From: Oscillospiraceae bacterium
GTDB lineage: Bacteria; Bacillota; Clostridia; Oscillospirales; Oscillospiraceae
NCBI GenBank assembly: GCA_020025535.1
Contig: JAHHRY010000008.1
Location: 1 to 49,815 of the forward strand
DNA length: 49,815 nucleotides
Reading direction: 5' to 3'
Made by a program: the position numbers and the translations under genes. Within the stretch, counting starts at the first letter, position 1. Every line of letters begins with the position of its first letter. Shown here one piece after another: positions 8,911 through 16,391 of the stretch. Below the pieces are notes generated by a model, which worked only from the letters and a program-made list of their open reading frames with translations, had not been told where the DNA came from and made no database searches.

Positions 8911-8939
8911 ATACAAAATATATGACGGAAATTTTGTAT
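8911..8939. promoter_or_regulatory. Inverted repeat upstream of the nrdD promoter
   Basis: ATACAAAAT (8911-8919) and ATTTTGTAT (8931-8939) form a 9-bp perfect inverted repeat with an 11-nt gap, just upstream of the nrdD -35. Position and symmetry suit a regulator site. It only partly resembles the known NrdR box, so the regulator is not identified. Confidence 0.4.
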
Positions 8940-9016
8940 GCACCTTTTGTGCAACTTTCAGGAAAAATTATGTTGCCTTAATTCCGGGCATTATAGTTGC
9001 AAAAGGAGAGGCAACA

Positions 9017-9187
9017 ATGAATTATTTCATTGAAAGACAGAGAAAGATATGCTATAATCGCTTTCGACATAAATCGACATATTCTTGCTTTTTAAGATTT
9101 TTGAAAGGAGAAACTATCCATGAAAGAAATCTACGGTACACTCCCTTCCGGAGAAACTGCTTATCTCTACACAATCACCTGCGGTAA
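9017..9187 (+). CDS. Possible small ORF with a strong ribosome site (doubtful)
   Basis: An ATG at 9017 is preceded by AAAAGGAGAGG at good spacing and opens a 56-codon frame rich in Arg, Lys, Phe and Cys. It runs over the galM promoter (9030-9058) and into galM in another frame, ending at 9187. No family is recognised and there is no obvious promoter of its own. It may be a chance frame, a remnant or a leader peptide from an upstream start. Confidence 0.2.
   Translation: MNYFIERQRKICYNRFRHKSTYSCFLRFLKGETIHERNLRYTPFRRNCLSLHNHLR
9030..9058 (+). promoter_or_regulatory. galM promoter
   Basis: TTGAAA (9030-9035), a 17-nt spacer and a perfect TATAAT (9053-9058), about 60 nt upstream of the galM start. 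Confidence 0.82.
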
Positions 9188-10130
9188 TCTCTCTGCAGCT
9201 ATCAGTGATTTCGGTGCCACACTGGTCAAACTGTTCGTGCCGAATCAGCAGGGTGAGCTTGCCGATATTGTGCTGGGCTTTGATACCCCCGGCGAATATA
9301 TTACCAGTAATGCCTTCTTTGGTGCCACCGTGGGACGCAATGCCAACCGTGTGCACAATTCTTCCTTCGTTCTGTCCGGCAAGACCTATTCCCTTGCCCG
9401 CAACGAAGGCCCCAACAACCTTCACAGCGGCCCGGACGGCTACCATCTGCGGATGTGGAAGGTGGCACACCTGGCAGAAAACGAAATCTCTCTGGTGCTG
9501 GATTCCCCGCATGAAGATCAGGGCTTCCCCGGCAACGCACATATTCATGTCACCTATACGCTGGAACCCGGCTGTCTGAAAATCCGTTATGACGGTGAAT
9601 CCGACCGGGATACGGTTTTCAACATGACCAACCACAGCTATTTCAATCTGGCAGGTCACGATCATCCCGAGTGTGCGCTTGAACAGACACTCTGTATGCC
9701 CGCCCGCTTCTATACTCCCTGTGACGCGGCCAGCATCCCCACCGGCGAATGCCGCAATGTTGAAGGTACTCCCATGGACTTCCGCACCCCCAAGCCCATC
9801 GGTCAGGATATCGATGCTGATTACGACTCTTTGAAACTGCAGTCGGGATATGATCACAATTTTGAGGTATTCTGCGCTCCCTGTGCCATTCTTTCCCACG
9901 AAGCCAGCGGCAGAACCATGTCCATTTCCACGGACTGCCCCGGCATCCAGTTCTACTCCGCAAACTTTACCGATGCCATCGGCAAAGGCGGCGTACACTA
10001 TTGCCGCCGCAGCGGAATTGCACTGGAAACGCAGTTCTATCCGGACTCCGTCAATCATCCCGAATGGCCCCAGCCTTTTGTCAAGGCCGGTGAAAAGTAC
10101 CATTCCGAAACCGTATACCGCTTCGCATAA
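9120..10130 (+). CDS. galM: Aldose 1-epimerase (mutarotase)
   Basis: Interconverts alpha and beta anomers of aldoses such as galactose, feeding galactokinase in the Leloir pathway. The 336-aa product carries the family residues: NNLHSG (His102), TNHSYFNLAG (His172, catalytic acid), GYDHNF, and ALETQFYPDS with the catalytic base Glu303. The ATG at 9120 has GAAAGGAG 9 nt upstream. It has its own promoter and terminator and no other gal gene beside it, so it is a stand-alone gene here. Length and motifs fit GalM well; exact sugar preference is not decided by sequence. Confidence 0.93.
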   Translation: MKEIYGTLPSGETAYLYTITCGNLSAAISDFGATLVKLFVPNQQGELADIVLGFDTPGEYITSNAFFGATVGRNANRVHNSSFVLSGKTYSLARNEGPNNLHSGPDGYHLRMWKVAHLAENEISLVLDSPHEDQGFPGNAHIHVTYTLEPGCLKIRYDGESDRDTVFNMTNHSYFNLAGHDHPECALEQTLCMPARFYTPCDAASIPTGECRNVEGTPMDFRTPKPIGQDIDADYDSLKLQSGYDHNFEVFCAPCAILSHEASGRTMSISTDCPGIQFYSANFTDAIGKGGVHYCRRSGIALETQFYPDSVNHPEWPQPFVKAGEKYHSETVYRFA

Positions 10131-10157
10131 GGCCATCAAATATATATCCTATTCTTC

Positions 10158-10190
10158 GGTGCAGCTCTGCAAAAGGGCTGCACCTTTTTT
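10158..10190 (+). terminator. galM terminator
   Basis: Stem GGTGCAGC (10158-10165) with GCTGCACC (10177-10184), followed by six T. It closely resembles the terminator at 11380. Confidence 0.9.
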
Positions 10191-10481
10191 AATCTCCGAA
10201 GAGCGCCCTCTGCGGCTTTCTCTCCGGCATAATCGTCTGTAAGGTGAGATTGGCTGTCCTTCTGCGTATCGGGCCGCAGGCAGCGGCTTTGGCGGGGAGA
10301 ACGTGCAAATTTTCAGAGGCGGAAGCATATCATAACATTACCTGCAAAGAACGACTCTGAGGGTAAAGCACATTTTTTGTGTGAGCCTTTTGTTTCATCA
10401 TCACAAAATGCACACTGCCGAATTTTCTGCATAAACTGTCCTATAAGCGCTAGTGCTTAGTAACAATTGGGAGGTAATACC
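10191..10481. other. Non-coding stretch before the Cys-rich protein gene
   Basis: About 290 bases between the galM terminator and the next gene hold no convincing ORF and no clear -35/-10 pair. The one structured element seen is a near-palindrome, TAAGCGCTAGTGCTTA (10444-10459), 22 nt before the next start. A leader RNA cannot be excluded. Confidence 0.4.
10444..10459. promoter_or_regulatory. Near-palindromic 16-mer, possible operator
   Basis: TAAGCGCTAGTGCTTA is symmetrical at 14 of 16 positions around CTAG and lies just upstream of the ribosome site of the Cys-rich protein gene. It could bind a dimeric regulator or form a short RNA hairpin. No regulator is recognised. Confidence 0.3.
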
Positions 10482-11321
10482 ATGTCTGAATGCTATCAGG
10501 ATAAGGGGCACTGCGGGCCGGATAATTCTCCGGAAGCAATGTGCATCCACACCCGAAAAATTACAGATTCCTGTAAAGACAAAGACTGTATCGAAGATCT
10601 GCGTGTATATCTGACCACCTGTTCCCAGAATGTGCTGGATACGGCAGCCGGCGCACGGGTACGATGTGCGGATCTTCTGTATGCTTACATTGATGTGGAG
10701 CCGGTCGCCTTTGACCGCAACCACTACTGTATCGATGTCACTTTCTACTATCGTATTCTGGCTGATGCCATCGTGGACGGTTCCCGTCCGGCGCCACTGA
10801 ACGGTCTTGCCATTTTCTCCAAACGCGCTGTCCTCTGCGGTGAAGACAGCCGTTCTCAGATTTATACCAGTGACACCCATCTCTGTGGGCCTGACGGACC
10901 CACCGTATTCTCTACCAACCGTCCGACCGCCGTTGTGGAAGTGCTGGATCCCATGGTGCTGGCCTCCAAGGTCAAGGAAGTCTGCGACTGCTCCTGCCAT
11001 GAACCCACCTCCGTCCAAATTCCCACATTCATCCGCAATATGTTTGACGAAGAATTGGTTCTCTCCGGAGATCGCCGTCGGTTGTTTGTTACATTGGGAC
11101 AGTTCTCCATTCTCCGTCTGGAGCGGGATGCCCAGCTGGTTGTACCCGTTCTGGATCAGTGCATCCCCTCCCGGGAATGCTGTGATGCCCCGGGATGCAC
11201 AGAGGATCCCTGTGAGATGTTCAGCCGGATTCCCTTCCCCATGCAGCAGTTCGCTCCCACCGGATGTTCGGATCAGGGCTGCCGCCCTGAAGGTCCCTGC
11301 TACAAAACCACGGCTGATTAA
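10482..11321 (+). CDS. Conserved Cys-rich protein of unknown function
   Basis: A 279-aa soluble protein without signal peptide or membrane helix. It is rich in cysteine, concentrated in three places: the N-terminus (SECYQDKGHCG, then DSCKDKDC), the middle (VCDCSCHE) and a C-terminal third with ECCDAPGC, EDPCEMF, CSDQGC and GPCYK. Between them are two similar beta-rich halves with comparable phrases (YIDVEPV and FSKRAVL; FVTLGQF and LERDAQLVVP). From memory, similar proteins occur widely in spore-forming Clostridia, so a spore-coat or envelope role is conceivable, but nothing in the sequence proves it. The ATG at 10482 follows GGGAGG. Single gene with a strong terminator. Confidence 0.7.
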   Translation: MSECYQDKGHCGPDNSPEAMCIHTRKITDSCKDKDCIEDLRVYLTTCSQNVLDTAAGARVRCADLLYAYIDVEPVAFDRNHYCIDVTFYYRILADAIVDGSRPAPLNGLAIFSKRAVLCGEDSRSQIYTSDTHLCGPDGPTVFSTNRPTAVVEVLDPMVLASKVKEVCDCSCHEPTSVQIPTFIRNMFDEELVLSGDRRRLFVTLGQFSILRLERDAQLVVPVLDQCIPSRECCDAPGCTEDPCEMFSRIPFPMQQFAPTGCSDQGCRPEGPCYKTTAD

Positions 11322-11379
11322 AGTCTTGCTGACCCGGACACCGTCGGATATACGGGAGAATCCTGCAAAACAGGATCTG

Positions 11380-11409
11380 GTGCAGCCCTCAAAAGGGCTG
11401 CACTTTTTC
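11380..11409 (+). terminator. Terminator of the Cys-rich protein gene
   Basis: Perfect 9-bp stem GTGCAGCCC (11380-11388) with GGGCTGCAC (11395-11403), a 6-nt loop and then TTTTTCT. Confidence 0.9.
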
Positions 11410-11454
11410 TGTCTGGAAGCACGTTTTTCTGCCTCACAGCTTTTTCTTCCAGCA

Positions 11455-11491
11455 AAAAATGAGGTGCCGCCACCAGCGACACCTCATTTTT
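11455..11491. terminator. Bidirectional terminator facing the histidine kinase gene
   Basis: Twelve-bp stem AAAAATGAGGTG (11455-11466) with CACCTCATTTTT (11480-11491). On the minus strand it is followed by more T and ends the Bce-type operon; it can also act on the plus strand. Confidence 0.8.
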
Positions 11492-11560
11492 ATCTTTGAA
11501 AGCTTCCTTCCGGCCGCAAAAAGCGTCCAAGGACACCGTGGTATGCTCCGGACGGTTTTT

Positions 11561-12577
11561 CTAGGTCATCTCCACTTTGGGGAATGAAATCAAAATTGTA
11601 AATCCTTTTCCCCATTGGGATTCTGCGTTTAAGCCAAGGCCAAGATCGTCTGCCATCTTTTTTGTGAGATAAAGCCCCATACCGGTCGCTTTCTTTCTGC
11701 TGTCCATGGAATCTCCGGTAAAGCCTTTCTGGAAAACATAAGGAAGGTCAAAGCTCTTCATGCCGATTCCGTTATCGGATATACGAAGAATGTCCGCCTT
11801 TTCGGAATGCTCCAGAGAAAACGTCAGCACAGGCTCTGCCCCGCTGTATTTGATAGCATTGCTGATGATCTGCCCCAGCATGAACTGCATTCCCCTGCGA
11901 TCCGTACAAACCGTTTCGGAAATCAGATTGTTCCGGATCTCAAACTGCTTTTCTTCCAAAAGCGGCGTATAGTCCTCCAGCACATCCTCTATGCAGGTAT
12001 GCAAATCAACCGGCTCAAGAAGGTAATCCTTTGTTGTCCCTTTCAGGCGCGCGTAATAGAGCATTTGCGTGACATCCTCCTGCAGCTGGCTGCGGATGTA
12101 GTCCAGCTTTTTCCGCACAGGGACGGACATTTCCTCTACCCTGTTATCCAGAATCATCGTCAGAAGAGAAACCGGCGTTTTTGCCTCGTGCGCCCAACCT
12201 TCCACATATTCTTCATAGTCTGAAAGGCTCTCCTCCGACCGGCTTAAAGCCAGCTGTTTTTGCTCCAGAACCGATGCCAGCAGCAAAATGGATTTCTTTT
12301 CTTCCTCGCTGACAATTTCCGTCAGTTTTTCCCGGTGGAAGGCATCGGGGCTGCTCAGGAAGTCCTCAAAGGCCGCCCTTTTCTGTTTTTCCTTTCTGCA
12401 GAGAATCCAAAGCACTGCCGCAAACATAAGCATGCTTGCCAGCATAAGGATCCCGCAAAGCGTCCCGAATTCCTTTGCGTCGGAAAGCCACAGAAGCAAA
12501 ATGAAAAAGCAATCCATTCCCAACAGCAGAAGCAGCCAAGGCAAATACCGTCTGATGGTCCTGCTCACCTGTTTCAT
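11561..12577 (-). CDS. Sensor histidine kinase, BceS-like
   Basis: A 338-aa membrane kinase with two N-terminal helices (about 12-30 and 38-60) separated by only a few residues, so it has no real extracellular sensor. This is the hallmark of intramembrane-sensing kinases that take their signal from a partner ABC permease. The H-box GWAHEAKTP gives the phosphorylated His130. The ATPase part shows N-box QIISNAIKYSG, G1 RISDNGIGM, F-box PYVFQKGF and G2 TGMGLYLTK. The start overlaps the response-regulator stop by ATGA, with GGAGG just upstream. Last gene of the four-gene module; in known Bce systems such kinases respond to peptide antibiotics. Confidence 0.92.
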   Translation of the reverse strand: MKQVSRTIRRYLPWLLLLLGMDCFFILLLWLSDAKEFGTLCGILMLASMLMFAAVLWILCRKEKQKRAAFEDFLSSPDAFHREKLTEIVSEEEKKSILLLASVLEQKQLALSRSEESLSDYEEYVEGWAHEAKTPVSLLTMILDNRVEEMSVPVRKKLDYIRSQLQEDVTQMLYYARLKGTTKDYLLEPVDLHTCIEDVLEDYTPLLEEKQFEIRNNLISETVCTDRRGMQFMLGQIISNAIKYSGAEPVLTFSLEHSEKADILRISDNGIGMKSFDLPYVFQKGFTGDSMDSRKKATGMGLYLTKKMADDLGLGLNAESQWGKGFTILISFPKVEMT

Positions 12578-13251
12578 GGTCCTACCTCCGTTTCCAGCCG
12601 GTAGCCAACGCCCCGAATGGCCGTGATTTTCTGTCTCATTCCAAGGTTGGCCATTGTTTTTTTCAGCCGTGTCAGATTCACCTGCAGCGCATTTTCATCG
12701 ACAAATTCGGTGGTTCCCCACAGTGCCATACTGAGTTCTTCCGAAGAAACCACTCTCCCACTGCCGGATAAAAACACCTCCAGCAGTTTTCCCTGATTCT
12801 TGGGCAGCACCACCGAACTGTTATGGATGTACAGTGTATAGGTCTGCCGGTCCAGCAAGAAGTCCTGTCCTTCCAGGAGATTGGAACGGCCTTCGTAGCG
12901 TTTCAAAATGTTGGACACCCGTGCCAGCAGCCGTTCCCTGCGGCAGGGTTTTGTGAGATACTCGTCCGCCCCCAGCTGAAAGGCCTGTAGCTCATCCCGC
13001 ATCTGATCTCTTGATGTCAGGATCAAAACCGGAATGGCGGTTTTTCGTTTCAGTTCCTGGCAGATCTGAAACCCGCTGATTCCCGGAAGATTGACGTCCA
13101 GAATCACAAGATCGGGGGTCAGCGCAGTCAGCTGCTGCGCCACATCGGAAAACTGCGTGATTTCCAGCACTTCGTATCCCGCTTTTTCCAGCATACAGCT
13201 CAGTTCTTCCCGCATAAACGCTTCGTCTTCTGCAACAGCAATCTTTTTCAT
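12574..13251 (-). CDS. Response regulator, OmpR family (BceR-like)
   Basis: A 225-aa DNA-binding regulator. The receiver domain has the acidic pair ED at 8-9, the phosphorylated Asp52 in VILDVNLPG, the Thr/Ser switch at ILTS and Lys101 in EYLTKPC. The C-terminal winged helix (about 125-222) follows. It is expected to be phosphorylated by the adjacent kinase and to activate the ABC genes upstream of it. The ATG at 13251 has AAGGGGGAG 4 nt before it. It is 21 nt from the permease gene in the same operon. Confidence 0.93.
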   Translation of the reverse strand: MKKIAVAEDEAFMREELSCMLEKAGYEVLEITQFSDVAQQLTALTPDLVILDVNLPGISGFQICQELKRKTAIPVLILTSRDQMRDELQAFQLGADEYLTKPCRRERLLARVSNILKRYEGRSNLLEGQDFLLDRQTYTLYIHNSSVVLPKNQGKLLEVFLSGSGRVVSSEELSMALWGTTEFVDENALQVNLTRLKKTMANLGMRQKITAIRGVGYRLETEVGP

Positions 13252-13272
13252 GGCGCTCCCCCTTCCTGTGAT

Positions 13273-15360
13273 TTATTCTTCCCGTTCCGGTACCATTTTC
13301 GTCAGAAGATACCGGTCACTGGAACGCTTCACTGCGGTCATATAGATGTATTCTACCACACACAGCAGCAAAATCATAGCCGCTGAAATAATCAGCATCT
13401 CGGCATCGTTACCTTCCGTTCTGGAAGCAAGCAGTCCGGCAAAAAGTGCTTTGACGCCAAACAGACTGCTGACAGCCGCAACAGCAACGGGAAGGCTGAA
13501 ATACCAGCTGATCTGCTTTCTGGCAGACTTGCACAAGGTTTCGTAGGACGCCCCAAGACGAACGAGCGTTTTGTATCGGCGGCTGGTTTTTTGCTGCCCC
13601 ATCAAAAATTGTACGCCCATAACCGTATTGGCAATCACAAGGAAAATGATGGCAAGATAAATGGTAATATAACTGGCCGCCACCATGTAGAACAGTTGTC
13701 TGCCTATATTCTGCAGATAGCTTTCATACTCAATCCAGCTATCCTCCAAAGCCGCCCCATCCAGGAGGGTGTTTACTCTGGAAATGGCATTCATAAGGCT
13801 GTCGCCGCCGATTGCGTCTTCGCTCAGAACGGCATTTACATAGACACTGTACTGCTGCCTGGTGTAATAATCAAACACTTCATCGGGTACAATCAGCGCA
13901 AACAAAATCGTGATGGACCGATCTGTCACGATGTCGGCTGTCTGCAGCTCCCCCGTCAGGAAGAACGTGCTGCCGTCAATCTGTACTTCCGGCTTCTCTG
14001 AAAAAATACGGCTCAGAATTTCAGCCTGAGCTTCATTCACAAAGTCGGAACCCATATAAACCGCTGCTTCATCCGCTCCCAATTGCAAAGCCGGCTTACC
14101 GGCCAGTTCCAGAAGCTTATTGTAATCGGACAGGCAAAGCAAATAGGGGTTGTCCGACACGCTGAACCGGTTGATAAGCATATCCCTGTTTTCGGATTCG
14201 GGAAGGCTTTCCAGTGCTTTCATCAGAGGCTCCATCCGGAACGCGTTTTTGTGGTCGTCTGCGATGCGGATTCTTCCGATTTTCATTTCAAACAGCTCCG
14301 AAAACTGGTCACGGACGCCCTTTTGCTCCAGCAAATTCTGCAGTCTGGAAAGAAACTGCTCAGGAGGCTCAGAGGAGTGGTCTTCAAATGTGTAGTCCAG
14401 TACATGAGCATCCGACTGGTTATTGGTTCGGGCAATCGCCACACCGGCACCGAAGCAGCACAGAGCCGCCAAAATCAGCAGCGAGCTGATTGCCATAGAC
14501 GCAGACTGATGGATTACGCTTTCCTGAATCTGCCGGAAGTTAAAGGTGTGAAGCTTCTGGCGGGATTTTTCCCTCTTCAAAAGCAGCGAGACCACGGCAC
14601 CCATGCCATAGAAGAGCAAAAGTGTTCCGGTCAGACCCATCAGCAGCGTCAGCGCCATCATACCGATCTGCTGCCAGGAAGTGCCCCGGATTGCCATGCT
14701 GTAAGCTGCTGCCAGCAGGCCCACACCCGCAGCCGCAGACAGTGCATAAACGGCAGACGGTCTTTGCTTTTTGGCTCCTTCCGGTGTATCTGCCAAAAGG
14801 CCGCCCACTTCCTGCCGGCTGATCTTTCCGCTCAGAATCAGGAATGCTGCCAGTTTTATTGCCAGGAAGCCCGCCATTGTCCAGAAAACAGCAGGAATTG
14901 ACAGGGTAAATTTGTGGCCGACAATTCCCATTCCGACCGCTTTGGCGGTGACAAGACTGATCAGCTCAGAGAGCAGGACAGCCACCGGGAGTCCGACAGC
15001 CAGAGCCAGAATGCTGTTGTGAAAATCTTCTGCCATCAGCATTCCAAACAGTTTTCCCCGGCGCATACCCAGCATCAGGCAGACGCCGAACTCATGGCGG
15101 CGCCGTTCCAGCTGAAATTTACTGGCAAAATAAATCAGGAAGAACAGGATCACCAATGTCATGCCATAAAAAATCGGAATCATGGCCATCAGCCGATTCA
15201 CCGCATCGCTTTCCATCTTCTGCAGGAAAATCATGACGTCCTGCCGGGAAATGGAAAGGATAATGTAAAAGGCAACAATCGAAATGACAAGAGAAGCAAA
15301 GAACAATCCGTTTTCCTTCCGGTTTCGTCTGCTGTTCCTGAGAACCAGATTAGAGAACAT
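13273..15360 (-). CDS. ABC transporter permease, BceB/FtsX-like
   Basis: Large 695-aa membrane protein with a predicted layout of ten helices: an N-terminal helix (VISIVAFYIILSI), two groups of helices, and a big extracellular domain of roughly 200 residues (about 310-530) before the last helices, as in BceB. Such permeases detect and remove peptide antibiotics from lipid II-cycle intermediates. The ATG at 15360, encoding MFSNLVLRNSRRN, is preferred over an upstream GTG that lies against the GGGAGG. It starts inside the ATPase gene (11-nt overlap), which supports coupled translation. The antibiotic recognised is unknown. Confidence 0.9.
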   Translation of the reverse strand: MFSNLVLRNSRRNRKENGLFFASLVISIVAFYIILSISRQDVMIFLQKMESDAVNRLMAMIPIFYGMTLVILFFLIYFASKFQLERRRHEFGVCLMLGMRRGKLFGMLMAEDFHNSILALAVGLPVAVLLSELISLVTAKAVGMGIVGHKFTLSIPAVFWTMAGFLAIKLAAFLILSGKISRQEVGGLLADTPEGAKKQRPSAVYALSAAAGVGLLAAAYSMAIRGTSWQQIGMMALTLLMGLTGTLLLFYGMGAVVSLLLKREKSRQKLHTFNFRQIQESVIHQSASMAISSLLILAALCCFGAGVAIARTNNQSDAHVLDYTFEDHSSEPPEQFLSRLQNLLEQKGVRDQFSELFEMKIGRIRIADDHKNAFRMEPLMKALESLPESENRDMLINRFSVSDNPYLLCLSDYNKLLELAGKPALQLGADEAAVYMGSDFVNEAQAEILSRIFSEKPEVQIDGSTFFLTGELQTADIVTDRSITILFALIVPDEVFDYYTRQQYSVYVNAVLSEDAIGGDSLMNAISRVNTLLDGAALEDSWIEYESYLQNIGRQLFYMVAASYITIYLAIIFLVIANTVMGVQFLMGQQKTSRRYKTLVRLGASYETLCKSARKQISWYFSLPVAVAAVSSLFGVKALFAGLLASRTEGNDAEMLIISAAMILLLCVVEYIYMTAVKRSSDRYLLTKMVPEREE

Positions 15361-16117
15361 TGCAGCTGCCACCTCCCAGTTGTGCCATAACCATCAGGAT
15401 TCTGTCGTAAAAATCCTGCCGGGACTCGTCACCCCGCCGCAGTTCATGGAAAATAACACCATCCTGGATGAATAAAATCCGCTTGCAGAAGCTGGCGGCG
15501 TTGGAATCGTGGGTCACCATCAGAATCGTGGTCTGTTCATCCCTGTTTAAGCCGGCCAGCTTTTCCATGACATTCTTGGCGTTTTTGGAATCCAGCGCAC
15601 CGGTGGGCTCGTCTGCAAGAATCATTTTCGGATGCAGAATCAAAGCCCTTGCCGCCGCCACACGCTGGCGCTGACCGCCGGACATCTGGGTTGGGAACTT
15701 GTCCAGTATATCGGTAATTTCCAGATAATCCGCCAGCTTATTCAGCCGTTCCTTGCCGTCCCGCTCGGATACCCCGTGCAGAGATGTGGGCAGAAGGATA
15801 TTTTCCCGTCCGGTCAGATTGTCCAGCAGTTCAAAATTCTGAAACAGGTAGCCCACCGTTTTGCCCCGATACTCCGCAAGTGCTTTTCCCTTGAGCGTTC
15901 TCAGCTCCGTCCCCTCAATGGTGATGCTGCCGCCGGTGGCCTGAATAACCGTTGCGATACAGTTCAGCAGCGTAGATTTTCCGGAACCGCTGCTTCCCAT
16001 AATGCCGAGGAATTCTCCGGGCATTACCTGAAAGCTGATGCCGTTCAGTGCTTTCGTCTGATTTGGTACATTGCCATATGTTTTGCTTAAATTGTCAATT
16101 TTAAGAATCGGTTCCAT
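15350..16117 (-). CDS. ABC transporter ATPase, BceA-like
   Basis: A 255-aa ATPase of the MacB/BceA class, first gene of the module. Motifs: Walker A GSSGSGKST, Q-loop YLFQNFELL, signature MSGGQRQR, Walker B ILADEPTGALD and the H-loop MVTHDSNAA. The ATG at 16117 follows AAAGGAGGG at ideal spacing; the frame stays open another 67 codons upstream but through the intergenic region. It pairs with the downstream permease. The promoter is not obvious (a TATCCT -10 without a good -35), as expected where the regulator is an activator. Confidence 0.94.
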   Translation of the reverse strand: MEPILKIDNLSKTYGNVPNQTKALNGISFQVMPGEFLGIMGSSGSGKSTLLNCIATVIQATGGSITIEGTELRTLKGKALAEYRGKTVGYLFQNFELLDNLTGRENILLPTSLHGVSERDGKERLNKLADYLEITDILDKFPTQMSGGQRQRVAAARALILHPKMILADEPTGALDSKNAKNVMEKLAGLNRDEQTTILMVTHDSNAASFCKRILFIQDGVIFHELRRGDESRQDFYDRILMVMAQLGGGSCNVL

Positions 16118-16221
16118 CGGATTCCCTCCTTTATTTTCTAAAGACAGGATAACACACCCATAGGCAAAATTACACTTACATCTGCTGAAAGGTTCCCGCT
16201 TGTCTTCTATGTTTGGCACAA

Positions 16222-16267
16222 TAAAAAACACCGCAGACAGCTTCGCATCCGAAGTGCTGTCTGCGGT
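16222..16267 (-). terminator. Terminator of the recD2-comFC-mreB operon
   Basis: A 12-bp perfect stem (ACCGCAGACAGC at 16230-16241 with GCTGTCTGCGGT at 16256-16267), with a further TTCG/CGAA pairing inside, is followed on the minus strand by TGTTTTTTATTG. It lies about 125 nt past the mreB stop and separates it from the Bce-type operon. Confidence 0.85.
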
Positions 16268-16313
16268 ATGTTTCGCTTCATCCGCGGGCAATGACTGCAA
16301 ATAGAATTTCCCG

Positions 16314-16357
16314 GTCACTGCACCCCAATAACCTGAAAAGGCCGCATATTGCAGTGA
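16314..16357. repeat. Inverted repeat in the mreB 3' region
   Basis: TCACTGCA (16314-16321) and TGCAGTGA (16350-16357) are an 8-bp perfect inverted repeat with a 28-nt gap, between the mreB stop and its terminator. It may fold in the mRNA tail. No role is seen. Confidence 0.35.
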
Positions 16358-16391
16358 TAACTATAAAATCATTGGGCCGGATACCGGCGCA

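Noticed and set aside
10191..10481. Small gene between galM and the Cys-rich protein gene
   Set aside because: All frames are short and none has a start signal.
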